Assembly: GCF_000258425.1 (NCBI RefSeq) | Contig: NC_017461.1 | Coordinates: 434,001-498,000, forward strand | Direction of reading: 5' to 3' | DNA: 64,000 nucleotides | Origin: Fervidicoccus fontis Kam940 | GTDB lineage: Archaea; Thermoproteota; Thermoprotei_A; Sulfolobales; Fervidicoccaceae | In this document: positions 9,156-18,938 of the stretch, piece after piece | How the letters are laid out: each line of letters begins with the position of its first letter | Numbering within the stretch: the stretch's first letter is position 1 | Position numbers and translations under genes: made by a program | The notes under the pieces: model-generated | What the model was told of the DNA's origin: nothing | Seen by the model: the letters and a program-made list of their open reading frames with translations, nothing else | The model's database searches: none

Positions 9156-10532
9156 TTGAAAAAGCTAATATCTAATGTATCACCTCAGGAGATACAGAGC
9201 GGAAATGTTTACAAAGTATTAGTTAAACTAGGTACGCCATTAGCTTTAAGCGAGATGGTGCAGGTAGCTTATGATCTTGCAAATCTCTATTGGCTTGGCC
9301 GGGTTGGAAAAGATGCTGTAGCGGCACCTTCAGCTTCATGGCCTTTCACATATACTTTTATCGCAGCAATGAATGGACTCCTTGCTTCCGGCACAACTTT
9401 AGTTAGCCAGTACAGAGGAGCAAATAATATAAATATGATGAATAAAAGTGTCGCTCAGACTTTTGTTTTGGCAATTATCTCGAGCCTTATAATATCTGTT
9501 TCTGGAATATTAACCATTCCATACATTTTATATGCGGCTGGAATACCAAGTGACGTCTATCCTTTGTCAGTAGTTTACTCAAGAATAATGTTCGTCGCTC
9601 TAATCTTTATTTCTCTCTGGGAATCGTTCAGAGCTGTCGTCTCTGCTTCAGGCAATACAATTACACCTATGAAGTACAATTTCTTTGGAGTAGGACTCAA
9701 TATGATATTTGACCCATTTCTAATATTGGGAATAGGTCCTTTCCCTATGCTTGGAGTAGCAGGGGCTGGAATTTCTACATTGATTTCAAGAGCAATAGTA
9801 GCATTCATTTCTCTCAACAACATTATTCAAGGAAAAAGCGATGTAAGGTTGATAAAAAGTGAAATGAAAATTGACAAAAATATTTTGAAAATGATGGTAA
9901 AAATCGGAACTCCGTTGTCTGTAGCGTGGGTAATGGAGGCGCTGGGTTTTTCCATTTTGACGGCGATAATAAGCATGGAAGGCAGCACAGCATTAGCTGC
10001 ATGGGGGATTGGGGACAGACCATTGAACTTGCTAAATTTTGCTACGATCGGTTTTATAAATGCAACGGGGATAATGGTAGGACAGAGCCTTGGGGCAAGC
10101 AACAGGAAAAGGGCAGAGGAAAGCGCTGAAAAATCATTGATGATAATCTCTTTAATTGGAGTGATTGGTGGGCTTATTTTTGGCGCTTTTGGGAGGCATA
10201 TCGCTAGCTTTTTCATACAAGACCCTGATGTTATTGAGGCGACAATATATTACTATATATACATGGGTTCAACAATTGTGTTTTTCTATTATATTCAGCT
10301 AATGGGCGCAATTGCCCAAGGAAGCGGACATACTAGGTTTGTAATGGTGGTAAGTATTCTCAGAATTTGGATAATCCGAAATGTTTTAGCTTATATTTTT
10401 GGACCAGGTCCTTTAAATATGGGCATTCCTGGCATCTGGATAGGAATGAGCTTAAGCAATATCATCTCTGGATTGGTAGCTTTAATCTGGATATTCAAAG
10501 CAGATTGGAAAAAAGGAGTGATTAAAAAATAA
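9156..10532 (+). CDS. MATE family multidrug/toxin export protein
   Basis: 458-aa polytopic membrane protein with about twelve predicted membrane segments in two repeats: each half starts with a MxxxGxPLxxxxxxxxxxxLx pattern (LVKLGTPLALSEMVQ near 20 and MVKIGTPLSVAWVME near 248). The MATE family exchanges sodium or protons for cationic drugs or metabolites; the substrate cannot be told here. The start is a TTG, since no in-frame ATG or GTG precedes the first conserved residues. It is transcribed divergently from the S13 operon and convergently with the M42 peptidase, two bases away. Confidence 0.92.
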   Translation: MKKLISNVSPQEIQSGNVYKVLVKLGTPLALSEMVQVAYDLANLYWLGRVGKDAVAAPSASWPFTYTFIAAMNGLLASGTTLVSQYRGANNINMMNKSVAQTFVLAIISSLIISVSGILTIPYILYAAGIPSDVYPLSVVYSRIMFVALIFISLWESFRAVVSASGNTITPMKYNFFGVGLNMIFDPFLILGIGPFPMLGVAGAGISTLISRAIVAFISLNNIIQGKSDVRLIKSEMKIDKNILKMMVKIGTPLSVAWVMEALGFSILTAIISMEGSTALAAWGIGDRPLNLLNFATIGFINATGIMVGQSLGASNRKRAEESAEKSLMIISLIGVIGGLIFGAFGRHIASFFIQDPDVIEATIYYYIYMGSTIVFFYYIQLMGAIAQGSGHTRFVMVVSILRIWIIRNVLAYIFGPGPLNMGIPGIWIGMSLSNIISGLVALIWIFKADWKKGVIKK

Positions 10533-10533
10533 A

Positions 10534-11637
10534 TCATTTGATTATCTTCTCCTTTATACTATCAATCCACTCAGGCTTTAAGCTTTCATAAAAAGCCTTA
10601 AGGAGCTCAACGCTATAATGAATATCGACAAGATCGATGACCTCAACTGGACTATGAATATATCTTGCAGGTATGCTTATAGTCCCAGCTGGAACTCCCT
10701 CTTTAGTTAGTTGAATTGCTGAGGAGTCCGTTGTTCCCCCAGTGAGAACTTCTGCCTGATAAGGTATTCCGCGCTCTTTCGCTACAGATATCATTTTTTC
10801 GAGAACAGCAGTGTTGGTTATTAGCCCAGAACCGCTTCTTCCATCAATTATTTTTATTGCAGGACCTTTGCCCAATTTAGCAACCTGATCCTGCTCATCC
10901 ACATCTGGAACGTCATTTGCCGTGGTTACATCTAAGGCTATAGCTACATCTGGAGATATTTGATATGCACTTGTTCTTGCTCCTTTTAATCCAACTTCTT
11001 CTTGAACAGTTGCAACAAAATAAAGATCTATGTCATTTGGCTCAACTTCCATAAACGTTTTTAAAGCGACAACCAATCCAGCTCTGTCGTCAAAAGCTTT
11101 CCCTGTTACCCTATTACCTATCAAATCGGCGAAATCGTAATCAAGCAACACTCTAGAGCCGTGTTCAATTCCCATGGACAATGCTTCCTGCCTCGATGAT
11201 GCCCCTACATCTATAAACAGCTTGTTCATCTCAATAACTTTCTTCTCCTCTTCAGGAGTTATTAGATGAGGTGGCTTAACGCCTATAACTCCAGGAATCC
11301 AATCGCCTTTATTTGTTCTGACTTTTACCCTAGTCGCGGGAAGTATTCTTTCACTCCACCCTCCTACTGGAGAGAATCTTAGAAATCCGTTATCATCTAT
11401 GTATTTAACTATTAAGGAAATCTCATCCATATGCGCAGCAATCATCAGTTTTTTCCCGCTTACACCTTTCTTAAGCGATATCACATTTCCCATGCTATCA
11501 ATCCATATCCTATCAGCATACGGCTTCAAATCTTCAATTAACAGATCTCTTACTTCATCTTCCATACCGCTTGGACCATTTGCCTGAGAATATTTTCTTA
11601 AACATTTTTTGTATTCGTCTTTGTTAAAATTCTGCAT
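10534..11637 (-). CDS. M42 family metallopeptidase (TET-type aminopeptidase)
   Basis: A 367-aa cytosolic dinuclear-metal peptidase of the tetrahedral aminopeptidase/glutamyl aminopeptidase family, which trims short peptides. Visible active-site elements in order are AAHMDEISLIV (metal His and catalytic Asp), GKAFDDRAGL (bridging Asp), TVQEEVGLKGA (catalytic Glu pair), ALDVT and the C-terminal TGGTTDSSA and RYIHSPVEVID (last metal His). I use the ATG at 11637; a TTG five codons upstream is possible. Its neighbour on the same strand is an M20 peptidase, which suggests peptide catabolism. Confidence 0.94.
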   Translation of the reverse strand: MQNFNKDEYKKCLRKYSQANGPSGMEDEVRDLLIEDLKPYADRIWIDSMGNVISLKKGVSGKKLMIAAHMDEISLIVKYIDDNGFLRFSPVGGWSERILPATRVKVRTNKGDWIPGVIGVKPPHLITPEEEKKVIEMNKLFIDVGASSRQEALSMGIEHGSRVLLDYDFADLIGNRVTGKAFDDRAGLVVALKTFMEVEPNDIDLYFVATVQEEVGLKGARTSAYQISPDVAIALDVTTANDVPDVDEQDQVAKLGKGPAIKIIDGRSGSGLITNTAVLEKMISVAKERGIPYQAEVLTGGTTDSSAIQLTKEGVPAGTISIPARYIHSPVEVIDLVDIHYSVELLKAFYESLKPEWIDSIKEKIIK

Positions 11638-11703
11638 ATAACTCAACCCCAAATGTTAAGATAAAAAATAGTTATATTAAAAGTTATCATTTAAGAAGGT
11701 TTC

Positions 11704-12879
11704 TTACCTTTTCATGAGCTCCAATGCCCCAGCGACAAAAACAGATGATCCTATCGGCAGTATCTTTTCGTTTAGATTAAACTTGGAGGTATGCACTCCG
11801 TAGATGTATCCCATCTTTTCATTGTAGGTACCTAAGAACATAAAGGTTCCTGGAACCTTTTCCAAATAGTATGCAAAGTCTTCTCCACCCATTGTTGGCT
11901 TTGATTCCACTACCTTTTCCTTGCCAAGCAAACCTTCAACTACATTTTTCATAATCTCAGTTACTTCTTGATGATTTATAAGAACTGGATAGCCATATAA
12001 ATATTCTAAAGAGAAGTCTCCATTAAATGCAGATGTAACTCCTCTAATTATCCTCCTAAGCCTCTCCTCCATGCTGTCTCTAAGCTCCTTGCTCAAAGTT
12101 CTCACAGTCCCAAGCATTTCTACCTTATCTGGAATGATATTATGCGCAGTTCCTCCATGTATTGAACCTATAGTTATCACAAAAGGCTCTAGAGGATCTA
12201 CCTCTCTGCTAGATATTGTGTGAAGAGCATCTACCACCTTTGCCGAGATCATAATAGGATCAACTGCGAGATTCGGCTTAGCCCCATGACCTCCTTTGCC
12301 CTTAACGGTAATTTTTATCGTATCCGCCGCTGCGAAAAACGGTCCCTTTCTGTACCCTATAACTCCTTCTGGGAGTTCAGGCCAGACGTGCATTCCTAGT
12401 ATGTAGTCTACGCCATCCAAAGCTCCTTCCTCAATCATTGGTTTTGCTCCTCCAAGCGTTCCTTCTTCTTCAGCAGGCTGATATAGCAGTCTCACTCTTC
12501 CATTTAACTTGTCCCTGAGCTCATTTAGGATTAAAGCTGCTCCATAGACCATGCTCATATGAGCATCATGTCCACATGCATGCATGAATCCCTCGTTTAG
12601 AGATTTGTATGGAACATCGTTCTCCTCCTTTATCGGCAAAGCATCCATATCAGCTCTTATTGCTACAGTCTTTCCCCCTTTCTCTTTGCCCTCTATATCT
12701 GCTATTATTCCAGTTCCCGCGAGAGTTCTCGGATGCAATCCTATCTTCTCCAAGTGCTCTACCAAGATCTTGTGAGTCTCATATTCTTTGTGAGCAATTT
12801 CTGGATGCTGGTGAAGGAGTCTTCTAAGCTCGACTATTTCCTTCTCCTTTTCCCTAGCTAATTCCAAAATATTTACCAT
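11704..12879 (-). CDS. M20 family amidohydrolase/carboxypeptidase
   Basis: 391-aa zinc-dependent amidohydrolase of the M20D group (carboxypeptidase CpsA, hippurate hydrolase and N-acyl-amino-acid hydrolases). Motifs are RADMDALPI, ACGHDAHMSMVYG (metal ligands), QPAEEEGTLGGAKPMIEEG (catalytic Glu), MHVWPELPEG, GGEDFAYYL and the terminal GVHTSKFNLNE. An interface domain lies between about residues 180 and 290. ATG 12879 follows GGTGA by five bases; the GTG at 12888 is part of that SD. Exact substrate is not determinable. Confidence 0.93.
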   Translation of the reverse strand: MVNILELAREKEKEIVELRRLLHQHPEIAHKEYETHKILVEHLEKIGLHPRTLAGTGIIADIEGKEKGGKTVAIRADMDALPIKEENDVPYKSLNEGFMHACGHDAHMSMVYGAALILNELRDKLNGRVRLLYQPAEEEGTLGGAKPMIEEGALDGVDYILGMHVWPELPEGVIGYRKGPFFAAADTIKITVKGKGGHGAKPNLAVDPIMISAKVVDALHTISSREVDPLEPFVITIGSIHGGTAHNIIPDKVEMLGTVRTLSKELRDSMEERLRRIIRGVTSAFNGDFSLEYLYGYPVLINHQEVTEIMKNVVEGLLGKEKVVESKPTMGGEDFAYYLEKVPGTFMFLGTYNEKMGYIYGVHTSKFNLNEKILPIGSSVFVAGALELMKR

Positions 12880-12934
12880 TAAATTCACCCACTATTAATA
12901 TTTTAAAATAAAAATAAAAATTTTTTTAATATTA

Positions 12935-14425
12935 TTAAGCATGTACATCATAGTCTGTGAATTCTTCTGGAGCGATGCCTGATTCGTACTTAATTTTAGC
13001 CATTCTGACAATAGCATAAACTGCTAGAAGAACTACTAAATTAAGTGCTAACCCCACTAGTCCTACGTATGCATATTTGAACCATGGGAGCAATGAAGAT
13101 GCGAACTTCACTGTATATAGGCCATATGTAGTGAAAGTAACGCCAACAGCCCAACCTGCAGCTACGCTGTATTTGTCAAGGCTGTGCCAGTACATAGAAA
13201 GAATTATTGCAGGAAGCGTTTGAAGTAGCCACGCATAGCTCATAGTGAGTAGATAGAATATTAGACCAGAAGCTGCCGGTGTCAAGACAAAAATAAGGCT
13301 TGCAACTATCATTATAAACACCGAAATTCTCCCTACAAGCACCTGCTTCCTTTCGCTTGCCTGCTTATTGATGTATTGAAGATAAATATTTCTGGTTATT
13401 AAATTAGCCGCAGAAAGTGCCTGCAATGATGCAGGTATCATCGCTCCAATTATTATTGCTGCAAAAGCTATGGACACGAATGTTGGAGAGAAGTATGTAG
13501 TAAGTACGCTTGGAAATGCCAGACTTGAAACCTTATTTGGAACGAGATTTTCGCTCAAAGCTACTAATCCGAATATCGCAAGGATCAGCATCCATACCTG
13601 ATATACTGGAAGTAGTACGGAGTTTTTCTTTATTGTTTTTGCATCCTTTGAACCCAAAATTCCTGTCAATAAGTTGGGGAACAGCAGCCATGCTATACCA
13701 TTTCCAAAAGCAAGTGTCATATATCCAATCATGAGGTTAGGAGGTATCATGTAGTTTAGTCCTTGAGCATCTAAGCTTTTAAAGACCAAGCTAAATCCAT
13801 CGAACCTTATTGCAAGGACGACAGTTATTGTGATTATAACTGCCCATAGTAGAATGTCTTTTATTATCGCGCCTAGTGCTGGACCCCTTAACCCAGCGAC
13901 AACGGTAAACGCTGCTACAATTAAAAAAGCTATTATATAGCTTTCCACAATAGGAAAATTCATTGCCTGAAGAACATATTTGATACCTACTATTTGAAGT
14001 GCTATGTAAGGAAGCATTGCGATAATTCCTGTCAAAGATATCAAAAGAGATAATGTATCGCTCTTGAACCTTTCCCTTACATAATCTCCTCCTGTAATCA
14101 TTCCCTTTTTCTTCGCAATTAGATAAAGCCTAGGTGCAACGTAATACAAAAATGGATATGCCATAGCACCGTAGACCGCTGAATATAGTATAAAACCTCC
14201 CTGACCATATGCTCCTCCAGGAACAGAAATCAAAGCATAAGCAGTGTATATATCTCCACCCATTAAGAACCAAACTATTAATGTGCCAAACTTTCTGCCT
14301 CCTATACTCCACTCACTAATTTTAGACATATCAGCTGCTCTCCACCTTGCTCCTAAAAATGCTACTATTATAGTTGAAGCGACTATTAAGAAGAACAGTG
14401 CTATATCAAATGTAGAAAATTCCAC
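12935..14425 (-). CDS. Sodium:solute symporter (SSS family)
   Basis: 496-aa inner-membrane transporter with about thirteen hydrophobic segments, typical of the SSS/PutP-PanF family that uses a sodium gradient to import amino acids, sugars or carboxylates. Segments such as WSIGGRKFGTLIVWFLMGGDIYTAYA near the N-terminus and IPASLQALSAANLITRN near residue 340 fit the family. The start is placed at GTG 14425, six bases after GAGGTG; the earlier GTG at 14434 belongs to that SD. It follows a DUF3311 gene, a pairing common in prokaryotes. Proximity to two peptidases makes amino acids or peptide products a reasonable but unproven substrate. Confidence 0.92.
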   Translation of the reverse strand: MEFSTFDIALFFLIVASTIIVAFLGARWRAADMSKISEWSIGGRKFGTLIVWFLMGGDIYTAYALISVPGGAYGQGGFILYSAVYGAMAYPFLYYVAPRLYLIAKKKGMITGGDYVRERFKSDTLSLLISLTGIIAMLPYIALQIVGIKYVLQAMNFPIVESYIIAFLIVAAFTVVAGLRGPALGAIIKDILLWAVIITITVVLAIRFDGFSLVFKSLDAQGLNYMIPPNLMIGYMTLAFGNGIAWLLFPNLLTGILGSKDAKTIKKNSVLLPVYQVWMLILAIFGLVALSENLVPNKVSSLAFPSVLTTYFSPTFVSIAFAAIIIGAMIPASLQALSAANLITRNIYLQYINKQASERKQVLVGRISVFIMIVASLIFVLTPAASGLIFYLLTMSYAWLLQTLPAIILSMYWHSLDKYSVAAGWAVGVTFTTYGLYTVKFASSLLPWFKYAYVGLVGLALNLVVLLAVYAIVRMAKIKYESGIAPEEFTDYDVHA

Positions 14426-14427
14426 GT

Positions 14428-14649
14428 CTACCACCTCTCCCTATCAATGAACTTGAAGACAATAAATGTCAACACAGGCTGTATGAATATCCATGAAAAT
14501 AAGTACCAATATAGAAAAGGCCATCCTCCTAAGTAAGGTTCTTTTCTGTTATAAATAGGCGCTGTAAATACTAGTGCAGTCCATGGTATTAGCATTAATA
14601 GCAATATTTTTATGAAATGCTTACCTTTTGATAATTTTCCTCTTTCCAC
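14428..14649 (-). CDS. DUF3311 small membrane protein, symporter partner
   Basis: 73-aa protein with two predicted membrane helices (about residues 8-27 and 42-64) around an APIYNRKEPYLGGWPFLYWY segment, the DUF3311 signature. Members are almost always encoded beside an SSS symporter, as here, and are thought to be accessory subunits. The start is GTG 14649 with AGGTGATATT upstream. Its stop lies two bases before the symporter start, so the two are co-translated. Confidence 0.9.
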   Translation of the reverse strand: MERGKLSKGKHFIKILLLMLIPWTALVFTAPIYNRKEPYLGGWPFLYWYLFSWIFIQPVLTFIVFKFIDRERW

Positions 14650-14801
14650 AATATCACCTTAAATTATTTTTTAAAAACCTTTTGTTTTTAAATTTTTTTA
14701 TCGTTTTTTTGTTTTAACAAAATTTCCTTTTTTATTTTAATATTTTAATAATTAAAATGTAAAAAATTTTCATAATTAATAACTAATAAAATAAGAAGAA
14801 G

Positions 14802-14887
14802 CGCCGGGGGCGGGATTTGAACCCGCGCTCCCCGTATGGGGAACTGGCTCTCAAGGCCAGCCCCTTAGTCCGCTCGGGCACCCCGGC
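14802..14887 (-). tRNA. tRNA-Ser, anticodon UGA
   Basis: Class II tRNA of 86 nt on the minus strand. The acceptor stem GCCGGGG pairs with CCCCGGC followed by discriminator G. The anticodon arm is CTGGC / loop CTTGAGA / GCCAG, giving anticodon UGA that reads UCA. The long variable arm pairs CCCC with GGGG around ATAC, and the T arm is GCGGG TTCAAAT CCCGC. The 3' CCA is not encoded and there is no intron. A T-rich run follows the gene as a likely terminator. Confidence 0.97.
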
Positions 14888-14973
14888 TTTTTGCAAAAAT
14901 ATCAATTATTATAGAAGGTAAAAAAGTTTTTAATTTTTTAAAAATAATGTTTAAAAATAATAAAGTTATGTTG

Positions 14974-17900
14974 CTAAGAGTAGAAAAGCCACTGGGATCC
15001 GCTAGTTATCCAATCTTCAAATGTATATGTTGAAGCATACAGTTTGTATTGTCCCATATATTTATAATATACAGGAAGACCTGAAGACGTCGGCATGTTA
15101 AACTGTATTATTAGAGGAATATCTGCTCTGTATGGATAAATATAGTTGTTGAACTTCACAGTAAATGTTACCGTACTACCAGCAGGAATTAGCCCAGAAT
15201 ATGATCCAGGAGTTACATTAGCATTCCATGATGAATATGCAAAGAGTGGGTAAATCGAAGGAGCAACTACAGCATAATATTGAGTTGCCGCATATGGAAG
15301 CTTGATTGTATAAGTTACTGTACCCTGAGGTCCTAATTTAGATATTGGCAATCCTGAGATCTGAAGTGGAGTGACTGAGACTAAGAATCTTTCAGCATTA
15401 GTTGAACCGTCAAATAAAGCAGTTCTTACAATGAGCGTATATATGCCTGTATTAGACTTCTGTGTGGGATACTCGAAATATCTATACCTCGTGCTCGGAA
15501 ACGTTATTGCAGAAAGGTTCTTCCCATCTATACCACCTGTTGCAGTCCATAGGAAAGTTCCCGCCCATAAGTTCTCATGATATGATACAGATTCTCCGAA
15601 GAATCCGCCTGCAAACTGTCCATCAGGACCTAATGCATAAGTGATTAAGCTTGTATTACTATAAGTCCATGTTGCTTTGAACTCGAATGCAGATAACGAA
15701 GGAGATTGGACGTTTACATAGAAATATCTCCAATCTCCGGCTTCGTATCTCCAGTCCCAATCGTTGTCCCCTCTGATGTTTGATGGACTCAGCATTAGGC
15801 TTGTATCTGTCGTCGGATTGAGGTATAATGTGCCGCTCATCGGCATGTTTGTATACACAGTGTAGCTAATAGGGACGTCATAGACTCTATACGAACCATC
15901 TGAGAAAGTAGCTCTTACCCTCATAAAGGACTCATATGCGGTAGGTGCTAATGAATATGCAAAGACAGTTCCTTGCAGAGTTACTGACTTACCAGGTAGC
16001 AAATTCATACTAATAGAAGGAACGTAGACTGCAGGATCTTTAACTAACATAAATTGAGAGATCGTCAATGTTGCAGGGAAGTTGACAAGTGGTACAGAGC
16101 TATAATCTCTATGTATGAACACCCTTATAGCGAGCTTAGCATTCGGTCCAAATTCTTGTAGTAACTGTCTCGGATTGCTTATCTCTATGGAATTGTAGTT
16201 GGATGTCGCATAACCTACGTTTATGAACGCCAACTCGTTTCTATCAGGCACACCGTTTCCATTAGTATCATTTATCCAGACATATGCATAAACATCAATG
16301 TCGAAATCTGGATTATAATCGTCATTGTTGTCCAGCAACCTGAAGGGGGCATTAACTTCTGCTAATAATATGCTCGTGCCTGAGCTGATATTATTTGGAG
16401 AAAGGATTATCCATTGGTTTGATATTGTTGTTGATCTTGAAACATTGAACAGCAACTGGTAAGTAACTGGAGCGAGTATCCTTTTCATTGTATAAACGCC
16501 ATCTATACTGAAGGTTGCAAATGAGGTTGATGGATTCTGAATAGTAAAGGTGAAGCTCTTCATCCCGTTTAATGGAACATCTGGGACATAAATGCCGTAA
16601 TAATTCTGTGAAGAGAATGCACTAGGAATGTTTGGATTTTGAACTTGGAGGTATGCTCCATAAAATCCTAAAAATGACCCTGGCATATAGTCCTGGAAAG
16701 TCCAGTACCACATGCTAGACATTTTAGATGCACTTAGTGAATACTCGCTTTGAGATGAAATTAAAAGCTCATCGGACTTTCCAAGTACATATTGTACAGC
16801 TCTCGTAATGTTGATCCTGCCGGCCCCCTGATCATAAGGCATGTATCCTAAGCTGTCAGCTGTATTCATTAGTATTTCCTTGAGCATTGATGGCGGAACA
16901 CTATTGGCAGATGATCCCACTTTTTCTTCGAGCGCCTGTATCAAAAGTGCGACAGCACCAGCAGTTAAGGGGGTTGCATAGCTTGTCCCTCCAAAGATGT
17001 TATAATAAATAGGTATTGGAGCCGCTGTAATTCCCCAGGCACCAACATCAACTATATCTGGCTTTAAGTATCCCATTGGAACGGGGCCTCTGGCAGACCA
17101 CATAATTATGTTATCTTGCGTATATCCACCATATCCATATCCAACCTGGTAAACTTTCCACAATGTAGATGCACTCACTGTAAGTGCTCCTACAGCGGCA
17201 CCCGGAGAGGTGACAGTTCCAAATCCAGGCCCCCCGTTTCCTGCAGCTTGCACTACGAGTATTCCTGGGAATGAGGGATCTAAGAACCCTGGAGTTGTTA
17301 GAGCATTGATAAGCATTGATTCAATATCATAACCAAATCCAGAAATATCATATATGAAGTTGCTAATTCCCCAGCTATCGCTTATTACATCTGCTCTCTT
17401 TTCGCCTGTATAATAGATTGTACCGTTATTATTTACATCAAAACCTGAAGCCCACAAAAGTCCCATTTCAACATCTCCATACCATAAAGCCTTGACACCA
17501 ATAACATTAGCATCCTTTGCAATTCCATTAACAATTCCATTGCCAGCTGCAGCGGAAGCACATGATGTACCGTGACCTTCAAAATCATAGAAGAGACTTA
17601 TATAATCGCCGTTCAGATCCCATCCAGGATAATATGCACCATAACTATTAAACCAAAGTCCGACGTCATAGAAAAATCCACCAGCAACTCCTAAGCTAAG
17701 ATCCTCTTCAGGAGAGTATAGTATTCTATTTCCATCATATGTGACAACAATATCTCCATTATCTCCAAATACACCATCATTATTTGCATCAATTACCAAT
17801 AACGTATAGTTTCCTGGAGTATCAGGATCTGACATCAAGACACCAACACTAACGAGTCCTGCTACAGTATATTCAAGGGTCATTCCAAACTTATAGATTC

Positions 17901-18747
17901 CGCTGGATGATGGAATGTTTCCAACATAGTAAGATGAGTAGCTTGGAGGAACTGTCTCGTAATATGGGTCAAGAACGACGAAATAATTCTGACCGACATT
18001 TATATATCCGCTACTGTTGGCCTGAAAGCTGTTTGTGAGTATAACCTGAGATTCGTCTGCATCCAATACCATTGGCTCTCTGATATTTGAAGTTGTCCCA
18101 TAAACCGTTCTATAACTCCCAACATAGTAGATCAATTTGCTTTGCAGATCTGGATGTGCATAATCAACACCAGTGTCTACAATTGCTATTTTCACTCCAC
18201 TACCAGTAATTCCATAAGAATTTTCTACAAAACTAGCACCGATAAGATTCCTCACGTCATTTGTTTCAGGTTGAATAGAATTGTTTACTCCAATCTGCGT
18301 ATAATTATCGAAAGGACTAAAAGTACTGGGCTCGAAAGTTGGAACGGCACTAGCATATATATTTGTTATATATGTTAATCCAACTGCTTGTATTTGGTTA
18401 TAAAGCAATTTAGCCGGACCATATAACCTAATTGTATACCCCCCATCTTTGTTCTTAACAGGATTTCCAAGTATTATTGGAACTTGTGAACCGTGAAATG
18501 AAAATGTATATCTGCTTAACTCTGATACAATTTTTGAAATTTGCTGTGAAGATTGTGGGGATAAGTACAACGAAACCATAACAGTACTATTTCCAAGCTG
18601 AGAGAGTGAACCTAGTTCCTTTGAAATTCCGCTCAAATTACTGCCTGTTGTACCAGTATTGTTATATGCAAACGCATTTATTGGTGCAGACATAATTACT
18701 ATTAATATAATTGAAATCAACTTAAATAATATATTTCTATTTACCAA
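14974..18747 (-). CDS. Large secreted subtilisin-like serine protease (S8 family)
   Basis: 1257-aa extracellular protease. A hydrophobic signal peptide ends near AFA at about residue 27, followed by a roughly 130-residue region that may be a propeptide. The catalytic triad is Asp in KIAIVDTGVDYAHPDL (about 190), His in EGHGTSCASAAAG (about 391) and Ser in GGTSYATPLTAGAVALL (about 587). The 200-residue insert between Asp and His contains DxNxDG calcium-site-like loops (DANNDGVFGDNGD). The last 600 residues are beta-rich with many N-x-S/T sites and no membrane anchor. The start is TTG 18747 after AGGTGA. It lies just downstream of the stalk-like surface protein gene on the same strand. Confidence 0.94.
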   Translation of the reverse strand: MVNRNILFKLISIILIVIMSAPINAFAYNNTGTTGSNLSGISKELGSLSQLGNSTVMVSLYLSPQSSQQISKIVSELSRYTFSFHGSQVPIILGNPVKNKDGGYTIRLYGPAKLLYNQIQAVGLTYITNIYASAVPTFEPSTFSPFDNYTQIGVNNSIQPETNDVRNLIGASFVENSYGITGSGVKIAIVDTGVDYAHPDLQSKLIYYVGSYRTVYGTTSNIREPMVLDADESQVILTNSFQANSSGYINVGQNYFVVLDPYYETVPPSYSSYYVGNIPSSSGIYKFGMTLEYTVAGLVSVGVLMSDPDTPGNYTLLVIDANNDGVFGDNGDIVVTYDGNRILYSPEEDLSLGVAGGFFYDVGLWFNSYGAYYPGWDLNGDYISLFYDFEGHGTSCASAAAGNGIVNGIAKDANVIGVKALWYGDVEMGLLWASGFDVNNNGTIYYTGEKRADVISDSWGISNFIYDISGFGYDIESMLINALTTPGFLDPSFPGILVVQAAGNGGPGFGTVTSPGAAVGALTVSASTLWKVYQVGYGYGGYTQDNIIMWSARGPVPMGYLKPDIVDVGAWGITAAPIPIYYNIFGGTSYATPLTAGAVALLIQALEEKVGSSANSVPPSMLKEILMNTADSLGYMPYDQGAGRINITRAVQYVLGKSDELLISSQSEYSLSASKMSSMWYWTFQDYMPGSFLGFYGAYLQVQNPNIPSAFSSQNYYGIYVPDVPLNGMKSFTFTIQNPSTSFATFSIDGVYTMKRILAPVTYQLLFNVSRSTTISNQWIILSPNNISSGTSILLAEVNAPFRLLDNNDDYNPDFDIDVYAYVWINDTNGNGVPDRNELAFINVGYATSNYNSIEISNPRQLLQEFGPNAKLAIRVFIHRDYSSVPLVNFPATLTISQFMLVKDPAVYVPSISMNLLPGKSVTLQGTVFAYSLAPTAYESFMRVRATFSDGSYRVYDVPISYTVYTNMPMSGTLYLNPTTDTSLMLSPSNIRGDNDWDWRYEAGDWRYFYVNVQSPSLSAFEFKATWTYSNTSLITYALGPDGQFAGGFFGESVSYHENLWAGTFLWTATGGIDGKNLSAITFPSTRYRYFEYPTQKSNTGIYTLIVRTALFDGSTNAERFLVSVTPLQISGLPISKLGPQGTVTYTIKLPYAATQYYAVVAPSIYPLFAYSSWNANVTPGSYSGLIPAGSTVTFTVKFNNYIYPYRADIPLIIQFNMPTSSGLPVYYKYMGQYKLYASTYTFEDWITSGSQWLFYS

Positions 18748-18780
18748 ATTTTATTCACCTAAAAATCTTATTTCATTGTC

Positions 18781-18798
18781 ATAATATTTAAATATTAT
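18781..18798 (-). promoter_or_regulatory. Palindromic TATA region upstream of the subtilase
   Basis: ATAATATTTAAATATTAT is a perfect 18-bp palindrome about 34 bases before the protease start codon, exactly where the TATA box should be. A start near 18764 would leave a very short leader that still includes the AGGTGA ribosome binding site. The symmetry could be chance in such AT-rich DNA or could be an operator overlapping the TATA box. Confidence 0.4.
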
Positions 18799-18938
18799 CT
18801 TATTAAAATAAAATTCACTTACAGAGGGAAAAATACAATTATCAAAATTTTATTATAAAAATATAATAGAAATAGAAAAATTAAAAAAATATAAAAAATA
18901 AAAATTAAAAAAATTAAAATATTGATATATTTTTTTAC

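Noticed and set aside
9827-10216. A 129-codon frame antisense to the MATE gene
   Set aside because: No ribosome binding site or homology pattern; the plus-strand transporter explains the region.
18799-18938. Very AT-rich stretch between protease and stalk genes as a replication origin
   Set aside because: No origin recognition box pattern or Cdc6/Orc gene nearby; it looks like promoter and terminator sequence.
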